64,000 nucleotides of DNA from Lepturacanthus savala. Its lineage: Eukaryota > Chordata > Actinopteri > Scombriformes > Trichiuridae. Made by a program: the position numbers and the translations under genes. Positions 1-20,933 of the stretch are shown one piece after another (the first letter of the stretch is position 1; each line of letters begins with the position of its first letter). The notes beneath the pieces were generated by a model. That model ran no database searches and was not told the DNA's origin. It was given only the letters and a program-made list of their open reading frames with translations. The DNA is taken from positions 6,388,856 to 6,452,855 of the forward strand of contig CM060470.1 of the NCBI GenBank assembly GCA_030544235.1. Direction: 5' to 3'.

Positions 1-248
1 GGGTCCAGAATACACAGCAATATTCTGGTTTGCTGCAACAAATGTGCTGATCATGAAGTCCTGGTCATATGATGTGATTATTTATTTTGTCCTTTAAAGT
101 AACAAACATGATTTTTACAAATTACAGTAAAACATAGATTTTATATTACTGCCTTTAGTAATATAGAACTAAAGTAATTGTTTGTAACCCTATGCAACCC
201 CATGTCTAATGGTATACAACCACTGTCTCTTCATTTTTTTTTCTCTAG

Positions 249-9196
<8,948 letters not shown>

Positions 9197-9800
9197 CGGG
9201 TGTGTGTGTGTGACCAATGGACGCATAGCCTGACTCCTCCCCCGGCCCTCCTCCTTTGACCCATGACCTTTTTTTTCATCTTTCCTGCCCATCTTCCACC
9301 AGGCAGTTGGCTCAGATGAAGTGAGATTCTTGAATGTTTTGTAGCACTTAGTGGAAGCCTCAAAACTGTTGCTTTCACCTATTCCAGTTCTTTAATATAT
9401 AGCATAGTAAGCTGCAAGTAACGGTCCTTTGCAAAGAGGCTTTAACCAGAGCTGGTTAGTTCAGTAAATGTGTAGAAGAGCCTGGGCATTCAGGGATCTG
9501 TCGTGTACTTAGTTTTGTTTTTCAGTTCCAAGCAAAGAGTGTTTTGCACATTATAGTATCAGTCTCCTTCACTCGCCTTCCAGGTCAAATTTACATCTTC
9601 ATGTTATCAGCACAGACCTTTATTTTGTAGATAATGGGCTAAAATAAAATAAGACATATATGTATTTATTGGACATCTGTTGCATTTCAGGTGCAGTTAT
9701 CGATTATTTTATGAAAAAGAAGCTGTCACGTTATTGCTCTTTTGTAAAGTTTCTTATTTATACTCTATTGTGCTATATGACAAATAAACATTTGTTTAAT
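9197..9800 (+). other. ccdc80: ccdc80 3' UTR with poly(A) signals
   Basis: Sequence following the ccdc80 stop, without another reading frame of note. AATAAA hexamers on the plus strand lie at 9643-9648 and 9783-9788; the second is followed by a T/G-rich stretch and is the likelier end signal. Exact cleavage position is inferred. Confidence 0.6.
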
Positions 9801-10379
9801 ACCAGTATTGGTCTTTGATTTGCTTTCAGTAAACACAGCAAAGTTTCAGTTAAAACCTTCCCAATGTAAGAATTGTTTAAGCTACATCTCCTCCTAGTGG
9901 CTGAGTAAGATGAGGACTGTTGAGATTGTTATGATTGTTCAGCAGCAGTGATGGAAGAAGTACTCAGAAGTAAAAATTATTTGATCTTCAGGAGTTTATA
10001 AGTTTCTGGATGAACCTGAGGGGCTGTGAGACTCATTTGGAAAAGAAGAAAAGTGAAAGTCTGTTACATAAATTTTAATTTATTTTCAAGTTTTCCCTCA
10101 TTGTTCTCTCATTGTGAGTTTGTGAAATGTTGGGAGTAGAAAAACTAACAGCTTATAAAGATATGCAACATGTGTGCATGTCATTTTTTGCACATTGTTT
10201 TTTTTTTGTTAGAAAAGGGGCTAGAGTTAAGGTTAAGGTTGGGGTTAAGATTAATGAACCCTACTCCAACCCTAACCCTAAAATATTTTTGTCTAAAATC
10301 TAAATGTTAATTGCAACCATGTTTTCTTAAATTGAATATTAAAAACAAAAAAAATAAATAAATAATGTAACATATGTAT

Positions 10380-11448
10380 GAATCAGCAAGCAAAACCTTT
10401 TATTTTGCAAATAAACTTCCATTTCTTTCCTCACATATGGACAGAGTCATCTCTCTGAAAGTCATTTAAACAACTGTTACTTTTATTTGGACAAAATTAT
10501 ACCAGTTTACTTGCAGTTTATTTCATAGCACAAAATGGCACAAAAACAAACTTTTTATAGAACAAAGACAAATATATTCCCTATATTTCACAGTTGTAAT
10601 GCCATAGTACAATAAACTATACATGTTCAAGGCCAAGTAAGAGAACCAAGAGCCAGTTCGTTGTGCTTTTGAACACATTAAGTGGTCTTTTATGTCAATA
10701 CTTATGGTTATGGTTCCTGTACAGTAGAAGATAAAAAAAAGAAGAAGAAAAAAAAACTCCTGTGCATTAATGGAGTCAACGGTTTTTGTGTAAATTTCTA
10801 GTAATCTAATGTTCATGGTCATTTTTAAAGATACAGCTTTTGGATGTGCTCTAGACTGTGTTGTTAATGTTAAGAGTTTAAATATAATCTCAAACATGAT
10901 CACAGAGTAGAATCAACATTTCATTTACACATTACCAACACAAATTTAAATAGTGTACTTGCTGATAGAATCTAAGTCAACTAAAATATAAACTTATCCA
11001 ATCACCTTCTAGCAATCAAATAGCTGCACATATAACACCAATCATTAGAGGAAATAAACTATCTATAGCTAAAGCCCTTTTTTGATCCCAAACGGCAAAT
11101 ACCGTGACACAATCATCTCGCAGCACATGACACAACTTGTACACCAGCAGGCACATTTCAAAATATACACAAAATCCTTGGTTGTTGTTTTTTTTGTTGT
11201 TTTTTTGTTTTCCAGATATGAGGAAAGTGCAAATGTTTGTCTGACAGACTTCATCACCCGTCAACATTAACTGAAACACTGCTTTTTTTTTTTGTTTTTC
11301 CTTTGCTGACGGTTATTCAATAAATGCTTTAACAGTATGAGAGAGTTGACATTGCTGCATCCGGGAGTACAAGTCTATTGAGCGGTTTTTATACTAAGCA
11401 GCAGTGAAGAAGAAAATCTTCCATCTTGTAGTAGAATCACAAATCAGC
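10380..11448 (-). other. slc35a5: slc35a5 3' UTR region
   Basis: Downstream of the slc35a5 stop on the minus strand. Minus-strand AATAAA signals (TTTATT on plus) occur at 10517-10522, 10482-10487 and 10399-10404, so a 3' UTR of roughly 0.9-1.1 kb is plausible. This puts the slc35a5 end about 0.6 kb from the converging ccdc80 end. The stretch 9800-10380 has no gene; it holds an inverted run of degenerate telomere-like repeats at about 10213-10280. Confidence 0.5.
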
Positions 11449-14400
11449 CTACAAAGACTCTTCCTCGGATTCACTGTCTGTGTTGGGCTTTGTCAGGAGC
11501 TCAAGCTCCTCGCCATCCTACAACAGAAAACACATTGAGAGCAAATTACAATGAAATGTAGAAGTGGTGGAATGGTGGACAAAGCAGACACTAGAATAAA
11601 TAATAACAATTTGGCCAAGTTTGGCCGATCCTCCCCTCTGTGCCGGGGAAACAAAGAAATCTACATTAGAAAAAAAATTATTGACCCGTTTTAAAGTCTG
11701 TCAGACGACTGAAATGACATGAAACAAGTACAAATAAATGATGTAAACTTAAAAAATAACCATGGTTTCTACTGTATTTTACCAACATTTATGGGCGCAC
11801 ATTACGTGAGTCTTTTCAGGGAAAAAAAAGCTACATTTGTTTCTATGCTATGCAATTAAATAGAATAGGTTTGCAATTAAAAAAAAGATTTGTGAGCAAA
11901 AGTATCTGCAAAAGTACAGCAATCAAACTGTTTTATTGTACGTATTGTAAATTATCAATTAAAATGCAGATGCAATTAAAAAATGAAGAGCTGCATTCAA
12001 AACAGATTTGAACAGAACACTTTTGGTCTCAAACACATATTTGGTTAAACATCTTTTTTTTTTTGTGAATCTTTTGGATTTGCAAATAAAACTTTTAGAA
12101 TTGGAAACAGAATATTTGCAAATAAAAATGTTAGATTTGCAGACACATTTGTTTGGATTTGCATGTTAATCATTTATTTTTCTGAAAATAATTGATTTCA
12201 GTCTTAATGCTTTTACTTTCAAATCATTTTTTTGTTTGATTGCATATAGAAACAATGGTAGCTCCATAAAAAGTCCTGCTAACTCTTCATAAAGCTCCCA
12301 TTGAGCATTGTTCTTTTTTAGTTTAATATCTCTCTGTTTCAAAATCCAAAAAGACTACATTTACCAAATGAAATTACACAAGGAAAGGCCCCAGCATGAG
12401 CCTGAATGCTGTTTTCATAGCAGGGAATCGGGTTTCTGTCTGCATCGGAGAAATTACAATTACAGAGAAATGGGAGCCAAGTTTCCTACAGAGAACTTGG
12501 TATGTGTGTGGGAGGGCAGGAATGGGGCTTTATATGGGGTTAGGTGAGTGGGAAAAGGAGTGTGTGGTCTAGTGTGTGTGACTGGTAAAGATTTGTAGGT
12601 CTTGTGGTTTGCTCCCTACCCCCCTGGACCTCTCGAACACCTCTCCGTTGATGACCCGTAGTTTCTCCTGCTGAAGGCTGTACTCCGGGTCCTTGGGCCG
12701 GCTGGCGTTGTAGATGAAGATGGCCAGCAGGACCATAGGAGCCTGGAGGAAGAAGTCCAACGAAGGGTGGAAGTCGAAGAGGAAGAGAGAGAGGGTGGTA
12801 ACCAGAACAGTGGTGATCTGACCCGTCAGCACATGGAACATGTTGTCTCGGAATTTCAGGATGAAAGCCACCGATAAACCAAGAGCAGCTATGGATGCGA
12901 GACAGGACAAAGAGGGTGAGTTCTTCATATGTACACTGCAGCTTTTATTTTGAAAAGACCGTCTTCACTCTATAAGCAAAACACATACCTGAAAAACCAA
13001 AACCTGAAACAGGTGAAGATATGTTTTTGGTACAATTATTTCAATGTTGAGTAGAATTATTTTATTCCCCTGGCAGATAATTTATCTTATTTCCAGATTT
13101 TACTTGACTTTATTCAATTTAATCTTTTTTTAAAGAAAATATTAGTCGTGTTTCTTAAAACAAGACCAAATTGACCCAAATAAAAAAAAAAAAACATAAA
13201 ATAAAATAAATGATCTGTCAGTGGAATATGATAATTCTACTCAATAATGGACTAATTTTACAAAAAACATATCTTCACCTGTTAAGATTTTAGGTGTTGC
13301 AGTGTTTTTTTATATAGTGAAGACAGTCTTTTCAATCTTATTTCATTTTTTTTCCTGATTTGGGTCAACTTGGTCTCGTTTTAAGAAAACAAGACTAATA
13401 TTTTCTTAAAATAACAAAAGGGATATTTGACAGTTGGAAAATAAACAGTACATGTTGCTGAAACTTCTGAACTATCATTTTTAATTTTAAAACATCTCTG
13501 CACACTTGAATATGCAAAGGCTGCGTTGGCGGAAAGTACAACATGCATAAAAATGAGGAAAAGCTCCTACACACTGCCTGACTTACTGCCAGATTATTAC
13601 ATACCTATTAATCAAGTCTTATAACTCATCATCAGTACCTTTGCCCTGAATTTACATGTTGTATTTTCTATTTTTCTATGTATGTGGACATGGATCCGTC
13701 CTTTTTAAGAACATGACTTATCCACTGTTCCTCACCAGTGACCAGCACCAGACCCAGGGAGTAGATGTTGTGTCCGTGGAGGAGGCCACAGTGGACGGTG
13801 AGGCCTCGCGCCTCGCTTCCAAGCCCAAGGGTCAGAGCATTAAATATCACACCAAACGCATACCTACAAAACCATGCAGCAAAACAACTCAGATCAGAAC
13901 GTGAGATTCAAAATCATGCCCCGACGGCCTTATTATTTGTTTCTTCATACGGGAGCAGTCTCTTACAGTTTACTGTTCTGGATGAAGATGCTCTCGGTGA
14001 GCTGGTCTCCTTCTTTGAGGATCTTCTCGTTGTAGATGTTGGCCATGGCGGATATGAAGCACTGGAGGAGGAGCAGGATGTGACCCACGCCCAACGAGCG
14101 GAGCTTCTGCACTATCCTGTTCCTCCAGGCCTGTCCAGGCAGGGACGACACCCACGTCTCACTGGCACTGAGGAGGGAGCAAACGTGTATGAACAGAAGC
14201 AGGTCACGCCGAGTGTCTGTCTACGACCGGAAATTACCAAATAATAGCCAGGGTGTTTATTTGTTGCTATCACTTAACAGCAGCTTGAAGAATCCCTGAA
14301 TTCTGAGTGTTGATTAACTATATTAAACATATTGACTGTAGATACGTGTCCTGTGTGGTTAAACGATCCTCATTCATTTCTACTAATTCATCACCTATTA

Positions 14401-17069
14401 ATGTATTCCTGCAGTCATCGTGATGTGATGTTACCTGCTGTTCCTCATCTGCTCCAGCAGCTGCGTGTAGAGCAGACAGGAGTTGGAGGGGGTGGAGAGG
14501 GTGGAGAGGGAGTTAGAATGGAGACTTGGCACGGCTATATTGTTTTTGCTGCTCCCTGATCCTGTCGTCAAGGAAACGATGGACAGGAAGAGGATAACCA
14601 ATGCTGCCCACTGAACCCATGACAGCCGCCTCCTGAAATATGAGGGAAAAAAACAAAAAAAATATTATCTGTGGTTGAAATGAAAGCAGTAAGGCATCAA
14701 AGATGAACTCCATGTTTCATGTGTATTAGATGATGTGGAATATGTCTCATTTCCTTATTTTTGAAAGAAAAGTACTTTGTTTAAACGAAAATAATTTTAA
14801 AATAATCGGAAACACACTCTATACATTGCTAATGTGGTAAATGACTATTCTAGTTGCAAATGTCTGGTTTTTGGTGCAATATCTACATAGGTGTATAGAG
14901 GCCCATTTCCAGCAACTATCAGTCCAGTGTTCTAATGGTACAACGTGTTTGCTCTGTATGAAAGAAGGCTAATAGATGAGTAGAAAACAATTCTGCAATC
15001 ATGTTAGCACAGCTAACAACAGTTTAGCTGGTTAAAGAAGCAAAAGTTTGAAGGAAAAAAATATGATTTCAAATACAAATCATTATTTCTAACCTTGACA
15101 ATGTCTTGACTATATTTTCTATTCATTTTACAACTCATGGTTGGTAAATAAAAGTGTGACTTTTCATAGAAAACACTAAACAGCCTGGATGACCCTAAAC
15201 TTTTGAACTTTTGAAAAGTATTAGTACATACGATTTTTGCTTTAAAGCTACAAAAGAGAAAAACCTTGCTAAAATGTAAAACCTTTGGGCTCATCAGTAC
15301 ACAAAAAGCAAACCTTGATGGGAAAGTAACAGCATAAAGAGGAAGTAAAATGAAACGTATCAACAGATACACAGCCATTACTCTCATCTATGATCAAGGT
15401 CATTAAAATGCTGTCCTTTTGTCCTTTTAAAGAATATTACAGAGTTATTGAGTGAGTGGCGTACTTCAGAACTATCCGGAAGAGTACAGCGGTGGTCAGG
15501 ATGACAAAGTTGGAGAACAGCACGGCCATGGCCTGGGGACAAGAGGGAGGACAGAGGGCTCAGAGATAAAAGAGCAGAGTGATAGCAGAACATAGTACAA
15601 ACACACAGTCCTTGTGCAGTACAATTTGTAAATGCTGGTAAAATTAAAGAAAAGATAAATTATAATGTTTCTAAGAGGGTTTAGGAGCCAGCGGATGTGC
15701 GTGTTGAATCATTGGAAATCAGGAAACAAAGAATGCAACATTAACACAGATCTGATCCCTCTGATAGTGTTCATACAACATAATTAAGTCTGAACTAACA
15801 GGCTGTAGGTAGGTCATCACATAGAAGATGATGAGGTTGTCGAGAAAGTAAAGGAACGCAGGGACCGCCCACTTGAGGGAAGTGAGAAGGGAAGCGGTGG
15901 AGGAGCAGCCCAGATCTCTGCATGATCGGCCCTCTGAAACAAACAAGAAGAGCCAATAAACATGCATCACCATCACAGGCGTAAACACTGAGAGACATGA
16001 CTGGAACTGCAGTGTTTACCTCGGACTATGACCCTGACTGACATAACCAGGCAGAAGAGCAGTTTGAGCGCCTCGGCGAGTAGATTGACGGATGCAGGGA
16101 GGAAGTCATACTTGTTCTCTGAAAATTCACACAAAGAGACACAGTTAAGAAGACGCCAACGCTTCGGTGCAGGGTTCCTACAGGTTTCTTCAAGTTAAAT
16201 TCAATTCTTTTTAACACTATTTATATAAAACCTAATATCTATTTCACGGCCTATTAGATCAGATCTACCGGCAAAGAAAAACTGATAGTGTATTAAATGC
16301 GTATTGCATCCATATAAAATACTTTTTCACCATAACCTGTTAGAGCCTTGTGGATATGATGTACTACATCAACCAGAGTAGGGGAAAAGTCAGTTTATGG
16401 AGTTTATGGTGAGCAGTTGGCAGTAATATTATAGTATATCAGAGTATGATGATGTTGTTATTTACTACACTCTTTATTTACTGTATGTGGACACTGCCTC
16501 GGTCTCACAGATAAAACCAAGCATCAAGCTAATACCCAATAATGAGCCAACTTCACTGCAGTTTGGTTCCTGGGGTAAATTATCTTGCTTTACGCATGCA
16601 TAGCAACCACCATGGCAACGGCATTAAGATTCTAGAACACAATATCTGGCAACACATTTGGACCATAATTCCACCACTGTTTTTTTAGGCTGTTACAGAT
16701 AGGTTGCGTACTGCAAAAATGTTATGACTCAGATATTAAATTCAAGTCTTTTTAGGACATTTTAAGGTAATATTTCCAAATTAATAAATTTTATTCTTTT
16801 AAGACTTTTCAAGACCCTGCAGGAACCCTGCAGATTGAAACCATAAAACATGATTTTAAAAGGTGTACTGCATGAAGGAGAGCATAACAAATATGTCTAT
16901 GTTGAAAACGTCAAAATTAATATCTGCCGTGTTGTCAGTCACCTGCATTGGCAGAGAACTTGAGCAGCAGGATACGGCTGGTCCCTAAGGTCACAAAGCC
17001 CAGGCCCAAGGCCAGAGTGTAGGCCGAGGAGCGGGAGCAGAGCCGGGGGCAGGGATGGCAGCACAGCAT
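11449..17069 (-). CDS. slc35a5: slc35a5, probable UDP-sugar transporter, solute carrier family 35 member A5
   Basis: Nine coding exons on the minus strand: 17069-16943, 16118-16020, 15933-15800, 15532-15465, 14632-14435, 14167-13967, 13863-13736, 12888-12620 and 11517-11449. They total 1293 nt, that is 430 residues, close to the 424 of human SLC35A5. All introns are GT-AG with matching phases. The start MLCCHPCPRLC at 17069 opens the first membrane segment. Further hydrophobic segments include WAVPAFLYFLDNLIIFYVM, AMAVLFSNFVILTTAVLF, WVQWAALVILFLSIVSL and FFLQAPMVLLAIFIYNA. Family hallmarks are NIYNEKILKEG and ESIFIQNSKLY. The last exon encodes the acidic cytosolic tail DGEELELLTKPNTDSESEEE. 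Members are Golgi multi-pass transporters; SLC35A5 has been linked to UDP-sugar uptake, so the substrate is family knowledge, not visible here. Confidence 0.95.
11829..12268. mobile_element. non-autonomous DNA element with inverted ends
   Basis: Left end AGCTACATTTGTTTCTATGC is matched by inverted GCATATAGAAACAATGGTAGCT at the right. AT-rich interior without a reading frame. Lies in the slc35a5 intron before the last exon. Confidence 0.55.
12952..13405. repeat. interleaved long inverted repeats in slc35a5 intron
   Basis: Arm A (12952-13060) is the inverse of A' (13231-13333), and arm B (13135-13181) is the inverse of B' (13359-13405), giving the order A-B-A'-B'. Shared words: GAAAAGAC(C/T)GTCTTCACT, AGGTGAAGATATGTTTTT and GAGTAGAATTAT for A; GAAAATATTAGTC and TTGACCCAAAT for B. 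A fragment of the same family may lie at about 62970-63060. Confidence 0.75.
14750..15212 (+). mobile_element. Tc1/mariner-like MITE, copy 2
   Basis: Same family as 2568: CTCTATACATTGCTAATGTG, TTTTTGGTGCAATATCTAC, TTCTAATGGTACAACGTG and the end GACCCTAAACTTTTGAAC. Longer than copy 1; ends are decayed. Lies in a slc35a5 intron. Confidence 0.7.
16170..16830. mobile_element. hAT-like element with CAGGGTTCC ends
   Basis: Left end CAGGGTTCCTACAGG and right end CCTGCAGGAACCCTG are inverse. Subterminal TTTTTAACAC, AAGTCTTTTTAGGACATTTT and AAGACTTTTCAAGACC resemble the widespread teleost repeat built on AAGTCTT words. No transposase frame. Lies in the second slc35a5 intron between coding exons. Confidence 0.6.
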
Positions 17070-17104
17070 GGCTGAGACTGGGAGTGGATGTGGTCAAACC
17101 TGGT

Positions 17105-18618
17105 GGAACAAAACACAGAGACAGACATACAGACTGGTTTAATACCAGTGCTTATATCCGCCTGGTGTTCAGTGTCTAACCTGAGTTGTGGTTTCAGTGA
17201 TAGAAAAATGTATGTGTTTATTGAAAGGATTCACATCAGCTGATACCATAGAGAATCAGCTAATCTTCATGTGATCCACACATGACAGACTGTACATGGT
17301 GCATTACATGATCAACATAAAATATCATTAATATAAAAGTAAACTACACACATATATATTAAAAATATAGAGAGATGTTATTTAAAAATAATTATGATTA
17401 TGTAACTTATATAAAGCAAAACGGGAATATTGAACAACTTCCTCCTTCCTACCCACACCTCCTACTTTTCACTTTATCATCTGCATTCCAATAGATGTCC
17501 AAGCATATTCTTCTCAAAAGATTCTTTATTTCTTATTAGGCATATATTAATAGGTGAATTATTCTAGTTTATTATAGCTGTGTAACACTGACAAATCTGG
17601 TGTTTCAATTATGTTGTGTTATTGTCAAATAAAAAAAAAATGTTGGCATCATCAACAGCTGGTGAGCCCTGAGAGGTTAGAGTTTCTATTCTAGCTTGAC
17701 TTGTTTAGCTGGGATAGATTTAGACTGCCGGGACCTCATGAGATACTCTGAGCTTCTCTTTCTTTCTTCCATGAGTAACACTCATGACCCACTGATGCCT
17801 ATTTTGTTCCCAGATTCCTGCCCTGTGTTTTTCTCATTCACAGCCCTTAGAGGGTCTGAATCTGTCCTGGTTCACCTGGAAACTGTAATAGATCCAGTCA
17901 CCTCATCCTCCACATACGCCACGAATCAATATATTTCTGTTACTCTATTTAATGTGGTACTCAACTCTTTTCCTGTTCTAAACGTATTGTATTTCATCCT
18001 GTGTACACATCATCTATTGCATACCTGTCTGTCCTGGAAGAGGGATCCTCCTCTTTTACGCTTCTTGTTTTTTTTTCCTCTTTTTTACCCTGTTAAATAT
18101 TTTTAGGTTGTTTTCCTTTGTACAATTTGAGGGTCTATAAGGTCAGGGGATATCTGATGCCCTGTAAAGCCTATTAAGGCTAATATGTGATTTGTGATTT
18201 TAAGCTACACAAAAAAAATGACTCGAATTGCAATTTTGCAATGAAATCGATTTATCTCTACTTATTTATAAGTAAAAAAAAATCTTGTCAACAAGCAGCT
18301 GTTAGTGAAGAAAATAAGCTGTAAAATGAGGCAGACTGTCGTGCATGTTCATGTGGCTAAATGTGTCTGAATGTTACCAGGTTATTAATCAAACTTCATC
18401 ACTTTTATATAATAAATATAAATGAACTTTAACATTAATGAACCAAAAGCGGAACAAGGTCTGTTAGCTCCGAAATAGCATCACTTGCATGACAACAACA
18501 TGCGTCGTAAACACACCGAATAAAAGAAGCACGTGCGTTAATTTAAATATTTGGACATATTTCTGTAAACGCGTCGCCAGAGAAAAAGGATATGATAATG
18601 AATTCATCTTAATGAGAC
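17105..18618 (-). other. slc35a5 intron 1 (non-coding)
   Basis: No exon seen. The interval contains a plus-strand dispersed repeat tail (listed separately, 17800-18240) and otherwise unique AT-rich sequence. Confidence 0.5.
17800..18240 (+). repeat. dispersed retroelement-type 3' module
   Basis: Contains TGTCTGTCCTGGAAGAGGGA, TTTTTACCCTGTTAAATATT, GAGGGTCTATAAGGTCAGGG and the tail TGTAAAGCCTATTAAGGC then GTGATTTGTGATTTTAAGC. I recognise this as a common teleost interspersed repeat, usually ending in ATTGA-type repeats; the family name is not assigned. Confidence 0.55.
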
Positions 18619-18760
18619 TTACTTCTTATTCTCCTCTTTTCCAAAACATAACTGCTGCATCGTATTGACGCTTCCGGGGTTTTCTGCGCACTGCGCGTGC
18701 GCACTGGCACTTTGACGTCATTGTGTAAACACTGCAGGTTCCTGTGTCGTGTGTGTTTGT
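18600..18760 (-). promoter_or_regulatory. slc35a5: slc35a5 promoter and probable non-coding first exon
   Basis: On the minus strand a strong splice donor (GTAAGTC, from 18622) follows a purine-rich segment, suggesting a 5' UTR exon ending at 18623 and splicing to the coding exon starting near 17100. Just upstream lie three motifs typical of housekeeping promoters: an ETS-type CCGGAAGCG (plus-strand 18670-18678), an NRF1-like alternation of GCGCA and TGCGCAC (18685-18703) and a perfect CRE TGACGTCA at 18713-18720. No TATA box is seen. The transcription start is inferred to lie within about 18650-18700. Confidence 0.65.
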
Positions 18761-20142
18761 ACAGCGACGATTGAGTGTCCCGACATTTTTTTTCTTTCAT
18801 TTTAGGAACAAAAGGAGGGGAATGCGTTAACATATCGTTTTGTTTCTTTTCACTTTATATGGTAGAATTTCTGTTTTTAATCTTATAGTGATTTAATGGT
18901 TAAATGACGATGTTTCTGAGCTGAAAAACGTAAACTAAACACAAAACAATATCGATTAAATGAAAAATCATTGACATTACAATCATTAACACACAGCACT
19001 TCAAACTGCATTGATTAATTAATTAATGCATATACTACGTTAAAGGGTCATTCATTATTTTGCAATAAAAAGAAGGATTAATACATAATTTATACATTAG
19101 ATAATTTTCCATCAATAAATTGTTCAAATTTAAAATATATTTAAAATATAAAAAATTTACTAATGAAAATTTTAATTTGGAAATCAATGTGAAAATTGAG
19201 TTTAAAATATAACCAAAAAACTGAATGCACCTTTTAATTTGTCATTAAAAAGGGCAAACCTCTTTCCATTTTGTGTTTGCAATTTCTTTTTCTATTAGCT
19301 AATACATTAGTTAACGTTTTTGCCGAACCATCTACCAGGTTTTTCATTTAAAGGAGACGCTAAATAGAAAAGATGCAGGGAGAATTATTTATTTGTGACC
19401 TTCAGTGCTAGACCTTGTTCCATAAATATGTCTGTTACTAAAATATTTTTCATATTTTCTAAAATGTCAACATGTTTTTGTAGTTTGCGCCTCAGGGCCA
19501 CTGTGTGTGGGGACACATCTGAAAACCAGAAGTTTAACATCAGCCAAATGCTGTATTTTTGTTGGTATTTTCTTTTTAAATAAAGATGAATAATTATGTC
19601 TTTTACTCCTAAATAAACCTGAAACACGTAGCAGAATGGGTCCAGTTGAATTCATCTATGTAGGGGGATATCAGGTACAATGGGCCATTACCAAAAGGAT
19701 TTTAAACTATTTCCATAACTGACAAGAAAAGAAAAGGGGATTTGATTAGTTTCTGGTTTCTATGGTGGATGAGACAATACTTCAAATCTAGATTGAACCA
19801 GAAATGTGCATGTTAAGTATCCTGGCATGACAAGTCTAACTAAACACATTTTACCTAAAACCATTCAAGATTTATAGGGCCTAAAAATTATATATCACAT
19901 AAATATATAGGGAAAAGGCATATTTGGTATGCTGTTAGGTGATTTAACAAAAAGTGGCCCAATTTACCTGATTTATGTATGTATTGATTTGACGGTTACA
20001 TTACAGATAAAGACATTATCTACAAATCATCTGGGTTTATAAAACGTGATGTTATTCTACAAATACCCAGTACAATTAAACTACAACACTGGCTCTGCTC
20101 TGTAAATACAACGATAAAATATGAAATGCATCAATTGCAAAA

Positions 20143-20202
<60 letters not shown>

Positions 20203-20930
20203 TTCAATGGTAACAGCCAAGGGAGGACAGTACAGGGCAGATGATGGTACCAGTAAGGAGTCGTTCTGCTGCATGATGGATGAGCTGCAGGTGTGAGGTC
20301 GACAACTGACGCCTACAAGAAGTGATAAGAACATGTATGCACGAGCTCTAAATTCTTGAAGGAGAGTTATGCTTAAATCTTGCAATTCTTGAGATAAAAA
20401 AAGATAGGAATTATTTTTGGCAAATGCAGGTAAAGATCTATTTCCATAATATAACTGCACCAATTTAAAAGGTGATAAATATACCATGAATGAGGATTTA
20501 CTTAAGAGTATGAGATCCAGGCATAAAAAAAGAGGAAGAAGGAGATTCTTTAAAAAATATTTTATTATGCAACTCTTTCACAAGAATTTGTATAATTCCA
20601 CAAACTGTGGGAAGTGTATTATACTTGATTGATGATTTGTTTCCATGGTGATTTTCCTGGACATTTTGGGTGAAGATGATCGGAATAAGCACACCCCTAG
20701 GGCTGACTCACGCAGCAATACACAGGAGGTTTCAATTACAGGGGGGAAAAAGTTCCGTTCATTGCCCTAGGACATATTGTTTAAACACACACCCGTGTGT
20801 GTGTGTCTGCGTGTGTGTGTGGGTGTTTGTGTCAGCAACAGATAAAGCACAGAGCGGACTTCTGTGTCAGATCACAGCTTGTCGCCTTGCAGAGTAGAGC
20901 TGGACTAGACACCTGGAGGATCGACACCCA
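18761..20930. other. intergenic region between slc35a5 promoter and f5 start
   Basis: No coding exon found. AT-rich sequence with a (TA)n tract at 20146-20198 and a short CA/GT run at 20785-20830. The f5 5' UTR and promoter must lie in its last few hundred bases; I see no convincing TATA box there. Confidence 0.5.
20146..20198. repeat. (TA)n microsatellite
   Basis: TA run upstream of f5. Confidence 0.95.
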
Positions 20931-20933
20931 GAA

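Noticed and set aside
10523..10903. 126-codon minus-strand frame downstream of slc35a5
   Set aside because: Falls in the presumed 3' UTR, Ile/Leu/Tyr-rich translation of AT-rich DNA, no similarity recognised.
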